DNA of 64,000 nt. Origin: Effusibacillus consociatus. GTDB lineage: Bacteria; Bacillota; Bacilli; Tumebacillales; Effusibacillaceae. The stretch covers positions 1 to 64,000 of the forward strand of contig NZ_JBHSHC010000006.1 in assembly GCF_042652925.1 (NCBI RefSeq), given 5' to 3'. Shown here one piece after another: positions 33,478 through 40,889 of this stretch (position 1 is its first letter; every line of letters starts with the position of its first letter). The position numbers and the translations under genes were made by a program. Under the pieces are notes generated by a model, which worked only from the letters and a program-made list of their open reading frames with translations, had not been told where the DNA came from and did no database searches.

Positions 33478-33530
33478 TTACATACTTGTTACACGTTTGT
33501 CGATGTTTCGTTACAACACTGGTATATACT
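33478..33530 (+). promoter_or_regulatory. Second 11-bp-phased operator with TATACT promoter element
   Basis: TTACAT, TTACAC, TCGATG and TTACAA start at 33478, 33489, 33500 and 33511; TATACT follows at 33525. The block superimposes on 31923-31975, including the CACT after the last hexamer and the distance to the -10. There is no plus-strand gene between here and the terminator at 33591. Confidence 0.7.
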
Positions 33531-33536
33531 TGAAAC

Positions 33537-33617
33537 AGCATCATCTCCAGATGCTTTCCATATTTGTGGGATGGTAGGTTCAATAGGGAAAACGCCCGGA
33601 TTCGTTCGGGCGTTTTT
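33537..33617 (+). ncRNA. Candidate small RNA from the second operator/promoter
   Basis: A transcript starting about 7 nt after TATACT would run roughly 80 nt and end at a strong Rho-independent terminator. The stretch has no convincing reading frame (longest ATG frame 8 codons, no ribosome-binding site) and contains a small hairpin (CATCTccAGATG). The existence of the RNA is inferred from promoter and terminator only. Confidence 0.4.
33591..33617. terminator. Bidirectional Rho-independent terminator
   Basis: AACGCCCG-gattcgtt-CGGGCGTT followed by TTTTT on the plus strand and by TTTTCCC on the minus strand. It ends cdaR transcription from the right and any transcript entering from the left. 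Confidence 0.85.
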
Positions 33618-33624
33618 CACTGTC

Positions 33625-34563
33625 CTATTCTGGAGTTATTTTTACCGGTACCCGGAGAGGCGCTTTCTCTGCAAGCTTAACAGTTGCCGGAACGGATATT
33701 GCAGCCTCGCGCACGTAATCCCCAGGCCCAAGCCCTGTCACGTCGACCACAATCTTAATGTCCTCCGGTCGAATGGCTTCTACATCTGCCGCCAACCCTT
33801 CCACCGTTACGGTGAAACCTTCTGGAGGAAGCACTGCTTTCAAACCCTTTGCAAGACCTTTCAACTCTGCCGTGAGCTTTGGGAATTCCTTGCGTTGAAT
33901 TGTCGGTTGATAAACGAGATCCACAGTCTTTGGCTCCAGCGACAAATTGAGCGTTTTTCCTTTGTCATTTACGGCATTGACAACCACAGTTTGTTCGACA
34001 CCAGGAGCGTCGAACGCTTGTACTGGAATACGAGCTTGTACTTTTTGCACTTGCTGAACCAAGGAAGCCGGGCCGGTAACCGCTACTTCATTCGGTTCGG
34101 CTCGCACGGCAGCCAATTTGGTGGGGTCCTCAAGTCGTTCCGCCACCAGTTCGACTCTGAAAACCTGCCGCACATTCGCTTCCAATCGAATTGACGCATA
34201 TTGAGAATCTTGGCTGACACCCGGAGGAAGCCCTTGAACTTGTACGGGCAGCTGATGGATTCCTTCCCCATAATTTCGTGCGTCAACTAAGAATTTCAGC
34301 TTGTTGGCCTGCATTTTCGCCTGCCAGACCGATAACCTCTCTCCATGTATTTTAAGTGTGACCTCGGGCGGTTCACCGACCAGTGATACCCGTTCCTTAT
34401 TCAATAGTACTTCCACCGTTCCGGTTATGGTTTCGGTAACACGGTCAATCTGCGGCGGGGCGTCCGCTGCATCGGGACCGGCCCGTACAACCAGCCATAA
34501 CATAACAGACAATACAAAAGCGATTAGACGAACGAAATTGTTGCTCCTTAGAAATGCGTCCAT
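33625..34563 (-). CDS. cdaR: CdaA regulatory protein CdaR (YbbR)
   Basis: A 312-residue membrane-anchored protein: a single N-terminal transmembrane helix (FVRLIAFVLSVMLWLVV, about 11-27) followed by three YbbR-type beta domains (about 45-110, 125-205, 225-305) outside the membrane. It binds and modulates the diadenylate cyclase CdaA, and the start codon overlaps the cdaA stop (ATGA). In most Bacilli glmM follows directly and its product also contacts CdaA; here glmM has been moved 5 kb away by the inserted signalling island. Confidence 0.93.
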   Translation of the reverse strand: MDAFLRSNNFVRLIAFVLSVMLWLVVRAGPDAADAPPQIDRVTETITGTVEVLLNKERVSLVGEPPEVTLKIHGERLSVWQAKMQANKLKFLVDARNYGEGIHQLPVQVQGLPPGVSQDSQYASIRLEANVRQVFRVELVAERLEDPTKLAAVRAEPNEVAVTGPASLVQQVQKVQARIPVQAFDAPGVEQTVVVNAVNDKGKTLNLSLEPKTVDLVYQPTIQRKEFPKLTAELKGLAKGLKAVLPPEGFTVTVEGLAADVEAIRPEDIKIVVDVTGLGPGDYVREAAISVPATVKLAEKAPLRVPVKITPE

Positions 34564-35405
34564 TACTCCTCCCCCGCCTTTCGCCCGAGGAATGAGAAAC
34601 CACTTGTTCTCTGGGGCATCAGGTGGCTGGTCAGCATTTGACGCAGGGTTTGGTCGTCAATGTTCCGTACAATTTTTCCGTTAACAGTCAATGATACAAA
34701 GCCTTTTTCCTCCGAAACAACAATTCCAATGGCATCCGAATTTTCGGTGATTCCAATCGCGGCCCGATGCCGGGTGCCCAACTCCTGAGCCAGATTGGGA
34801 TCATCTGATAAAGGCAGAAATGTATTCGCGGTCACGATCCGATTTCCGCGAATTACTACGGCGCCGTCATGCAAAGGGGTATTGGGAATAAATATATTGA
34901 TCAGAAGTTCGGACGAGACGATCGCTTCAATCTTCACACCAGTTTCCATGATGTCTGCAATACCGGTTTCACGCTCAATGACAATAAGACCGCCGATCTT
35001 GTTTTTTGACAACACGGATGTCGCTTTCGCAATCTCATTGATCATTCTGCGTATGTCTTGTTCATCCTCTTGGGTTTTCGATAAGGAAAAGGAACGGGAA
35101 AAAAAACCTCCCCGCCCCAATTGCTCAAGGGCTCTACGAAGCTCTGGCTGAAATACCACCGGAATAGCAAATAACCCGATTGTTAAACTCTTGTCCAGAA
35201 TCCAGTTCAACGCTCTTAAATTCAGGTAACTCGAGATTCCTGTCATAATCAGGATCACAACAATCCCTTTCAACAGCTGAACCGCCCGGGTACCACGAAT
35301 TAAGAGAATCATCCGATAAAGAACGAAGGCTACGATCAGAATGTCAAGTGCATCCGCTATGTTAAATTGGCCGATTACGTCAAGAAAAGTCTGCAATCTT
35401 GCCAC
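34563..35405 (-). CDS. cdaA: Diadenylate cyclase CdaA
   Basis: A 280-residue membrane enzyme that makes c-di-AMP from two ATP. Three N-terminal transmembrane helices (about 15-90) precede the DAC (DisA_N) domain with the catalytic LHDGAVV and the RHRAAIG motif, both intact. c-di-AMP controls potassium and osmolyte balance. The GTG start at 35405 is weakly supported; TTG 9 bp later is an alternative. It is cotranscribed with cdaR. Confidence 0.95.
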   Translation of the reverse strand: MARLQTFLDVIGQFNIADALDILIVAFVLYRMILLIRGTRAVQLLKGIVVILIMTGISSYLNLRALNWILDKSLTIGLFAIPVVFQPELRRALEQLGRGGFFSRSFSLSKTQEDEQDIRRMINEIAKATSVLSKNKIGGLIVIERETGIADIMETGVKIEAIVSSELLINIFIPNTPLHDGAVVIRGNRIVTANTFLPLSDDPNLAQELGTRHRAAIGITENSDAIGIVVSEEKGFVSLTVNGKIVRNIDDQTLRQMLTSHLMPQRTSGFSFLGRKAGEE

Positions 35406-35501
35406 CTACTGTCTCATTAGCAGCTATTCAGTTGTAGGGTTTCCCTACCTCTTCCATAAGATTCGATAATTGTTTCGGTTTCCCTGCTCCGAATTCTGCT
35501 A

Positions 35502-36110
35502 TTATTTTAAAGCTTCTTGAATTGTTGACCAAAACTGATTCAGATAGTATTTCATTATGTGAAAAGTTTCGTTTATTTCTTCTGTTTTCCCGGAAATATC
35601 GGCGCCTGCCTGCTTATAAATCTGACCGTTCAACGCCACAATATCGCCGTCGACTTTCCCCTCAACAATCACGTCTCCATTATGAATCACCAGATTCCCT
35701 TTATACTCCTGCCCTTTTGGAATTATGATCACCCGGTTATCCTTCATCACCAAGCTTTCGGAGGGATTCGCCGAAACGGAAAATTGGTCAGGTATCGACC
35801 ACCATACTCCTAAACTAAACACAAAAGCAGCCGCAGCTGCAATACCTGTCCACCTTACCACGGGAACACGCCAGTTTCTTTTCGCCAGATGTTCCCGCTC
35901 CATCTTCGCAATCAAATTTTCCGTAAAATCGGCAGGTGCCTTAAACCATTCAGCAGTGGAAAGCTTCTGCGCAATGTAGCCCAATTCAACAAAGTGCTGG
36001 CGGCATTCCGCACATCCTGCTATATGGGCTTCCACCTGCTCTCGTTTTGACCGGTCCAATTCGTCATCCAGAAACAATTGCATTGCCTTCTTTACATCCC
36101 CGCAATCCAT
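35502..36110 (-). CDS. rsiW: Anti-sigma-W factor RsiW
   Basis: A 202-residue single-pass membrane protein. The cytoplasmic N-terminus has the zinc anti-sigma motif H-x3-C-x2-C (HIAGCAEC, about residues 29-36) that holds SigW. One transmembrane helix follows (WTGIAAAAAFVFSLGVWW, about 87-104), then an extracellular domain with repeated beta segments (VIIIPKGQEYKGNLVIHNGDVIVEGKV) and a stretch related to polymer-forming (bactofilin-like) domains. The ATG at 36110 with AGGAGGT upstream is used; a GTG at 36122 is inside that site. It is 18 bp after sigW. Confidence 0.88.
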   Translation of the reverse strand: MDCGDVKKAMQLFLDDELDRSKREQVEAHIAGCAECRQHFVELGYIAQKLSTAEWFKAPADFTENLIAKMEREHLAKRNWRVPVVRWTGIAAAAAFVFSLGVWWSIPDQFSVSANPSESLVMKDNRVIIIPKGQEYKGNLVIHNGDVIVEGKVDGDIVALNGQIYKQAGADISGKTEEINETFHIMKYYLNQFWSTIQEALK

Positions 36111-36128
36111 GTTGACCAGCACCTCCTC

Positions 36129-36689
36129 TCATGGGGTCATATACGTGCGCAGTGCCTCCCTGCCTCGATGCAGTCGGGTTTTTACCGTTGAAACCGGGAC
36201 AGACAGCACATCCGAGATTTCCTGCATGGACAGCTCTTCAATGTATTTTAATACTATCACAGCCCGATAAGACGGCGGCAATTGCTCGATGGCAGCTTGC
36301 AGTTCCAACCGGGATTCCCTGGTTAGCACCCGCTCCTCCAACATTGGATCCTTGCTGGGAAGGATTCCATACATGTCGCCGCCATCCTCGTCGTCAAGCG
36401 GAGCATCCAGGGAATAGGATGCTTTTCTCTTGCGAAGCCGATCAATGCAGCAGTTGGTGGCAATGCGAAAAAGCCAGGTGGCAAACTTGTGACGGGAATC
36501 GAATCTTTTCAAATTGGCATAAGCGCGCAAAAAAGCTTCTTGCGCCACCTCTTCCGCATCATGCGAATTGCCCATCAAGCGGTAACACAAATTATACAAT
36601 TTGTCTTTGTATAACTCCACAAGCTCGGCAAATGCCATGCGATCGCCTTTTTGCGCTCTTTTTACGATCTTTGCTTCCAACAAATCCAT
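36129..36689 (-). CDS. sigW: ECF RNA polymerase sigma factor SigW
   Basis: A 186-residue ECF sigma factor with region 2 (EVAQEAFLRAYANLKRFDSRHKFATWLFRIATNCCIDRLRK, residues about 46-86) and region 4 (LPPSYRAVIVLKYIEELSMQEISDVLSVPVSTVKTRLHRGREAL). SigW controls envelope-stress and antimicrobial-resistance genes; it is held by RsiW until proteolysis. It lies next to rsiW and upstream of cdaA as in Bacillus, and is preceded by a promoter of its own type. Confidence 0.95.
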   Translation of the reverse strand: MDLLEAKIVKRAQKGDRMAFAELVELYKDKLYNLCYRLMGNSHDAEEVAQEAFLRAYANLKRFDSRHKFATWLFRIATNCCIDRLRKRKASYSLDAPLDDEDGGDMYGILPSKDPMLEERVLTRESRLELQAAIEQLPPSYRAVIVLKYIEELSMQEISDVLSVPVSTVKTRLHRGREALRTYMTP

Positions 36690-36721
36690 CTAAATCCTCC
36701 GGAGTGCCCCGTAAAATGTAA

Positions 36722-36747
36722 TACGAACCAGAACCAAAAAAGTTTCA
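36722..36747 (-). promoter_or_regulatory. SigW-type autoregulatory promoter of sigW-rsiW
   Basis: TGAAAC (36747-36742), a 16-bp spacer and CGTA (36725-36722) on the minus strand match the SigW consensus. It lies about 33 bp before sigW. Confidence 0.85.
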
Positions 36748-36805
36748 CCAAAAGATACTATTTCCGCGAGCGACTCCTTTTTCCCTCCTTTATTTCCCAA
36801 AAAAG

Positions 36806-36826
36806 CAAAAAGACACGACCGGTGTC
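36806..36826 (-). terminator. Rho-independent terminator after sat
   Basis: GACAC-CGGTC-GTGTC on the minus strand followed by TTTTTGCTTTTTT, 40 bp beyond the sat stop codon. Confidence 0.7.
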
Positions 36827-36865
36827 CCGCAATCCTTCACCGTGCGTGCCCTTCCAAACGTGTTT

Positions 36866-38035
36866 TTACGCTTTCTGCTTTTCCCTTAACCCTGCAATCA
36901 ATACTTCCGCCACTTCCGGTCGGGTAAATTCAACGGGGAGCATCTCACCGTTTCTCAGTTTTTCCCGCACCTTGGTACCGGACAGTGTCAACCGCTTGGA
37001 TTCATCGTGCGGACAAGTTTTTGGGGAAGCCATGTTGCCGCATGCGGTGCAATAGAAACTGTGCTCAAAGAACAATGGCGTGATTCCCAGCTCTTCGGAG
37101 GAAAACTCTTGGAAAATCAATTGGGCATCGTACGTGCCATAATAGCTGCCCACTCCCGCGTGGTCGCGGCCGACAATAAAGTGGGTGCATCCGTAATTCT
37201 TCCGCACCATCGCGTGAAACACTGCTTCACGCGGTCCTGCATATCGCATAGCTGCCGGGAAAACGGCAAGCTTAACCCGATTCTCCGGATAATAATTCTT
37301 TAGCAATACTTGATAGCTTCTCATTCTGACATCGGCCGGGATGTCATCCGATTTGGTCTCACCGACCAACGGATTGAGGAACAACCCGTCTACAATCTCA
37401 AGAGCACATTTTTGAATGTATTCATGTGCCCGGTGGACAGGATTCCGAGTTTGAAACCCAACCACGGAACGCCATCCTTTATCCCTGAACAGTGCACGCG
37501 TTGCCACCGGATCGAGGTAAAATTCCTTGAACTCTTTAGGTTCTTTCCGATTCAATACCCAGATCGGCCCCGCAACATAGACATCAGGGCGTTCATACAA
37601 TTTCTTTACCCCCGGATGCTCAATGTCGGTTGTACGATATACTTTCTCCGCTTCACGCTCTTTATCGTAAGAGAACTTCTCTCGAACTTCCATGACTCCA
37701 TAAATGACGTCATCCTGTCCGAGCAGCGCCACCGATTCCCCCAGCTCAATCGTTTGAGCCTGCTCCCGCGTGACCGGCAGCGTGATGGGAAGACTCCAGA
37801 CGTGGCCGCTTTTCAGTCTCATGGTTTCCACCACGGATTCATAATCATCCCGGCCCATAAACCCGGTCAACGGGGAGAAAGCGCCGATTCCAATCAATTC
37901 AAGATCGGAAATCGCCCAATTGTCCAAACGAATTTGTTTATATGATTTCGCTATTTCGAGTTCTGCATCTCGTTCAGATCCTCTTAAAACTCGATCTATG
38001 AGTACTCCTCCATGTGGTGCGATCAAATCTTTCAC
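36866..38035 (-). CDS. sat: Sulfate adenylyltransferase (ATP sulfurylase)
   Basis: A 389-residue single-domain ATP sulfurylase that activates sulfate to APS. The PUA-like N-terminus (NWAISDLELIGIGAFSPLTGFMG) leads to the catalytic domain with QTRNPVHRAHE (substrate loop) and GRDHAGVG, and a zinc-type Cys cluster near the C-terminus (CTACGNMASPKTCPH). It is the third gene of the cysH-TSUP-sat unit, 12 bp after the permease gene. No APS kinase gene follows, consistent with direct reduction of APS by CysH. Confidence 0.96.
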   Translation of the reverse strand: MKDLIAPHGGVLIDRVLRGSERDAELEIAKSYKQIRLDNWAISDLELIGIGAFSPLTGFMGRDDYESVVETMRLKSGHVWSLPITLPVTREQAQTIELGESVALLGQDDVIYGVMEVREKFSYDKEREAEKVYRTTDIEHPGVKKLYERPDVYVAGPIWVLNRKEPKEFKEFYLDPVATRALFRDKGWRSVVGFQTRNPVHRAHEYIQKCALEIVDGLFLNPLVGETKSDDIPADVRMRSYQVLLKNYYPENRVKLAVFPAAMRYAGPREAVFHAMVRKNYGCTHFIVGRDHAGVGSYYGTYDAQLIFQEFSSEELGITPLFFEHSFYCTACGNMASPKTCPHDESKRLTLSGTKVREKLRNGEMLPVEFTRPEVAEVLIAGLREKQKA

Positions 38036-38047
38036 CCAAGACTCCTC

Positions 38048-38818
38048 CTAAGCTAAAAATTTCATTCCGGATAATGCGAGCATTACCAACAAAGCGGTTC
38101 TGACAGCAATGTCCGGCAATTTGGTCGTCAATTTGCTGCCGATCAAGATTCCGGGAATCGACCCGAGCAGCAGTTTGGAAACCAGGTTGAGATCCACATT
38201 CCCGATCGTCAAATGGGCAATTCCTGCAACACCGCTGACCAGCAGAGCTTGCATAATATCAGTCCCAACCAGCTTCGCGCTCGCTACCGGATAGATCATC
38301 GCCAAGATCGCCACAAACAACGATCCGCTGCCAACGGATGTCATTCCGACGATAAATCCTCCAACCAGGCCCAGTGTAATCAATTTCGACTTGGCCGGCC
38401 TTTCAACCTCTTCCGTACGTTGAACTCGATTCTTTTTACTGAATATCCTCCATAGCATTACGACGGCAACCAATAGGTACGTAACGCCAAGAATCTTAAA
38501 GATCATACTGTTCAATTGCTTCGCATCCATCACGTTCTGCATGTACAGAATCGTGAGGACTCCCAAAAGAGCGCCGGGAACACTTCCGGTTGACAACCAT
38601 TTTACAACCACAAAGTCAATTGTTTTCTGACGCCAATGCTGCCAAGAACCGAATATTTTGGTGATGGAGGCATAAATCAGATCGGTTCCAATCGCAACTG
38701 CCGGGGAGACTCCGAACAGGAAGATCATCATGGGGGTCATGATTAATGCTCCCCCCATGCCGGTCATTCCCACGACCAGACCAACTACAAATCCTCCCAG
38801 ACTTATTTCATATCCCAT
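38048..38818 (-). CDS. TSUP-family sulfite/sulfate permease (TauE/SafE type)
   Basis: A 256-residue membrane protein with about eight hydrophobic segments in two repeats; family motifs GFVVGLVVGMTGMGGALIMTP and GGFIVGMTSVGSGSLFV are at the start of each half. TSUP proteins move sulfite, sulfate or organosulfonates. Its place between cysH and sat suggests sulfate uptake or sulfite export. The ATG at 38818 with GAGGGTG 8 nt upstream is used; the open frame to 38839 starts with TTG. Confidence 0.9.
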   Translation of the reverse strand: MGYEISLGGFVVGLVVGMTGMGGALIMTPMMIFLFGVSPAVAIGTDLIYASITKIFGSWQHWRQKTIDFVVVKWLSTGSVPGALLGVLTILYMQNVMDAKQLNSMIFKILGVTYLLVAVVMLWRIFSKKNRVQRTEEVERPAKSKLITLGLVGGFIVGMTSVGSGSLFVAILAMIYPVASAKLVGTDIMQALLVSGVAGIAHLTIGNVDLNLVSKLLLGSIPGILIGSKLTTKLPDIAVRTALLVMLALSGMKFLA

Positions 38819-38890
38819 ACAGTCCACACCCTCTTCCAAAAGTTTGACCCGGTGCTATCCGCCAATGTGCAAAGGGTGTGGAAACCCCTG

Positions 38891-39595
38891 TTACTTATGC
38901 AGACCGCACTCCGTTTTTTCAAAATTCGACCAGCGTCCAGCCCGCGGGTCTTCGCCCGGCTTGACAGGTCGCGTACAGTGTGTACATCCGATACTCGGGT
39001 ACCCCTGATCATGCAGCACATTGTATGGCACGTTGTTTTCCAGGATGTAGTCCCAAACCTGCTTGTTGGTCCACTTTGCAAGCGGGTTAAACTTAATGAG
39101 TCCGAATTTCTGGTCCACTTCGATAACCCCCGCATTCGCTCGTGTGGGCGCCTGCTCACGTCGAATTCCCGTGATCCACGCATTAAAGGTGGAAAGCGCT
39201 CGAGTTAACGGTTCCACTTTACGGATGTTGCAGCAAGCATTCGGATCGGATGCCCAAAGTGCATCTCCGTGCTTTTCCGCTTGCTCTTCCAAAGTGAGAA
39301 GCGGGCTGTAACGGATGAGGTTCGGATTGTATTTTTCCACTAAGCGGTCTCTCACTTCATAAGTTTCTTTGAACAATACATCCGTATCCAGGTAGAAAAT
39401 CTTCGTTTCGGGCTTAATCTTGACAATCATATCGACAAGTGCCACATCTTCTGAACCGAAGCTGCACGCGAATGCAATGTTGTCAATCGTCTCAAGCGCA
39501 AAACGAAGAATTTCTTGAGGAGTGGAATCCTCCATTGCCTGGTTTAACTCTTGCACTTTCTCAGGAGATAATACAAATTGTTTTTGATCGTTCAT
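38891..39595 (-). CDS. cysH: Phosphoadenylyl/adenylyl-sulfate reductase CysH
   Basis: A 234-residue reductase with the PP-loop-like SFGSEDV, the two Cys pairs that hold a 4Fe-4S cluster (Cys121-Cys122 in NACCNIRKVEP; Cys204 and Cys207 in CTHCTRP), the ITGIRREQAPTRA loop, and the catalytic ECGLH at the C-terminus. The cluster motifs mark the APS-using type, which reduces APS (or PAPS) to sulfite. It is the first gene of the sulfate-assimilation unit, behind a 200-nt leader. Confidence 0.95.
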   Translation of the reverse strand: MNDQKQFVLSPEKVQELNQAMEDSTPQEILRFALETIDNIAFACSFGSEDVALVDMIVKIKPETKIFYLDTDVLFKETYEVRDRLVEKYNPNLIRYSPLLTLEEQAEKHGDALWASDPNACCNIRKVEPLTRALSTFNAWITGIRREQAPTRANAGVIEVDQKFGLIKFNPLAKWTNKQVWDYILENNVPYNVLHDQGYPSIGCTHCTRPVKPGEDPRAGRWSNFEKTECGLHK

Positions 39596-39599
39596 GTTC

Positions 39600-39802
39600 T
39601 CTTACACTCCCTTGTATAAGTTATTCAAATGGTTGATATAAGGAAATCTTATAAAGCGTTGAAAAAAAAGATGGCCGCTCCCCTGAGAAAGGATCCATTC
39701 TCAATGTCTTTAATAACATATTGCGGGCCTTTGTCAGGGGTTACTGATTTTTCCGAAGAAATTAAAACCAAGTAATACAGTAAGAATTAATGGTATTTCA
39801 TT
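39600..39802 (-). promoter_or_regulatory. Structured leader of the cysH operon, possible attenuator
   Basis: The untranslated leader contains CCCCTGACAAAGG (39740-39728) able to pair with CCTTTCTCAGGGG (39692-39680), 12 of 13 positions. A second pairing of GGCCCGC (39729-39723) with GCGGCC (39678-39673), just before a run of eight T (39669-39662), would form a terminator-like hairpin and uses bases of the first helix. The two pairings look mutually exclusive. The S-box core (GCCCGATGAA) is not present. Confidence 0.45.
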
Positions 39803-39808
39803 GTTCTA

Positions 39809-39837
39809 AATTTACTACGCCCTGTAGAATTCGTCAA
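39809..39837 (-). promoter_or_regulatory. Sigma-A promoter of the cysH operon
   Basis: TTGACG (39837-39832), a 17-bp spacer and TAAATT (39814-39809) on the minus strand, about 215 bp before cysH. Confidence 0.7.
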
Positions 39838-39845
39838 CCGTTTTT

Positions 39846-39880
39846 TTAAAAAAAAAAAGACTGCCAGAAGATTAGCAGTC
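39846..39880 (-). terminator. Rho-independent terminator after the arginase gene
   Basis: GACTGC-taatcttctg-GCAGTC on the minus strand followed by eleven T, 43 bp after the rocF stop. Confidence 0.88.
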
Positions 39881-39923
39881 TTTCCACAAACTGTTCTCCA
39901 ACAAAATTACTCGGAATTCCGTT

Positions 39924-40823
39924 TCATATCACTTTTTGCCCCAGCACAGAACAGATCATATCCACCGCGACACGTGCCGTACGATTCTCCACATCAAGGA
40001 TTGGATTGACCTCGACCACATCGATAGAGGTCAAAATATTGGCATCCGCCAGCATTTCCATGGCGAGATGACCCTCCCGGTAGGTGACCCCTCCCAGAAC
40101 CGGGGTCCCCACACCCGGTGCCTCACGCGGATCAAACGCATCCAAGTCCAAGCTCAAATGCACTCCGTCGACGCCGTCCGAGGCGATGCGGATGGCCTCC
40201 TCCATCACTTCCGACATTCCTCGCTTGTCGATTTCATGCATGTCAAATACGGTTATTCCTGCCTGCTTGATGAGCGACCGTTCCAGGGGATCAATCGAAC
40301 GGGCACCTACCAACACTACATTTTTTGCCTGTACTTTCGGCTGAAAGCCTGCCACATTGGTGAGATCCGGATGCCCCAATCCAAGTGCCACCGCGAGCGG
40401 CATCCCGTGTATGTTTCCGGATGGAGTCGTCTCCTCTGTGTTCATGTCCCCATGTGCGTCAAACCAGATAATTCCAAGACGAGGAACCGATTTCGCCGCA
40501 CCGGCCACGCTTCCGATGGCAATGGAATGGTCTCCGCCCAGAATGATCGGCAGACGCCCGGATGCAATTTCTCCGGACACCTTTTGCGCCACATCGTTAG
40601 ACACGGTTACGATTTCTGGCAGGTACTTCAGTTTCTGATTGGCCACCCGGTGGGATTCCGGAGTCGGGGAATCGACATTCCCCAGTTCAATCACTTCATA
40701 GCCAAGTTGGGAAATTCGATCATGCAAATTCGCGTACCGGATTGCCGACGGCCCCATGTCGACTCCACGCCTTCCCTGCCCCAAGTCGGACAGAACTCCG
40801 ATAATTGAAACCGCTTTTTTCAT
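39924..40823 (-). CDS. rocF: Arginase
   Basis: A 299-residue ureohydrolase that splits arginine into ornithine and urea. The manganese ligands are in GGDHSIAIG, WFDAHGDMN and SLDLDAFDP; the substrate loop TTPSGNIHGMP and the C-terminal DVVEVNP are present. It ends with a clear terminator, and yhaN ends 66 bp upstream on the same strand. In Bacillus subtilis rocF also lies near sigW, so the locus is syntenic. Confidence 0.96.
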   Translation of the reverse strand: MKKAVSIIGVLSDLGQGRRGVDMGPSAIRYANLHDRISQLGYEVIELGNVDSPTPESHRVANQKLKYLPEIVTVSNDVAQKVSGEIASGRLPIILGGDHSIAIGSVAGAAKSVPRLGIIWFDAHGDMNTEETTPSGNIHGMPLAVALGLGHPDLTNVAGFQPKVQAKNVVLVGARSIDPLERSLIKQAGITVFDMHEIDKRGMSEVMEEAIRIASDGVDGVHLSLDLDAFDPREAPGVGTPVLGGVTYREGHLAMEMLADANILTSIDVVEVNPILDVENRTARVAVDMICSVLGQKVI

Positions 40824-40889
40824 GTTTCTGCCCCCAGTTCGTTTGGTTCCGCCCCATTCCGGTACTAGTTAAAACCGGATGCGGCTCCT

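Noticed and set aside
33454..34194. Long plus-strand frame opposite cdaR
   Set aside because: It is the antisense shadow of the clear cdaR reading frame, and it runs through the operator and terminator.
39600..39802. cysH leader considered as a SAM-I (S-box) riboswitch
   Set aside because: The conserved GCCCGATGAA-type core and the AGAG...GG box are missing.
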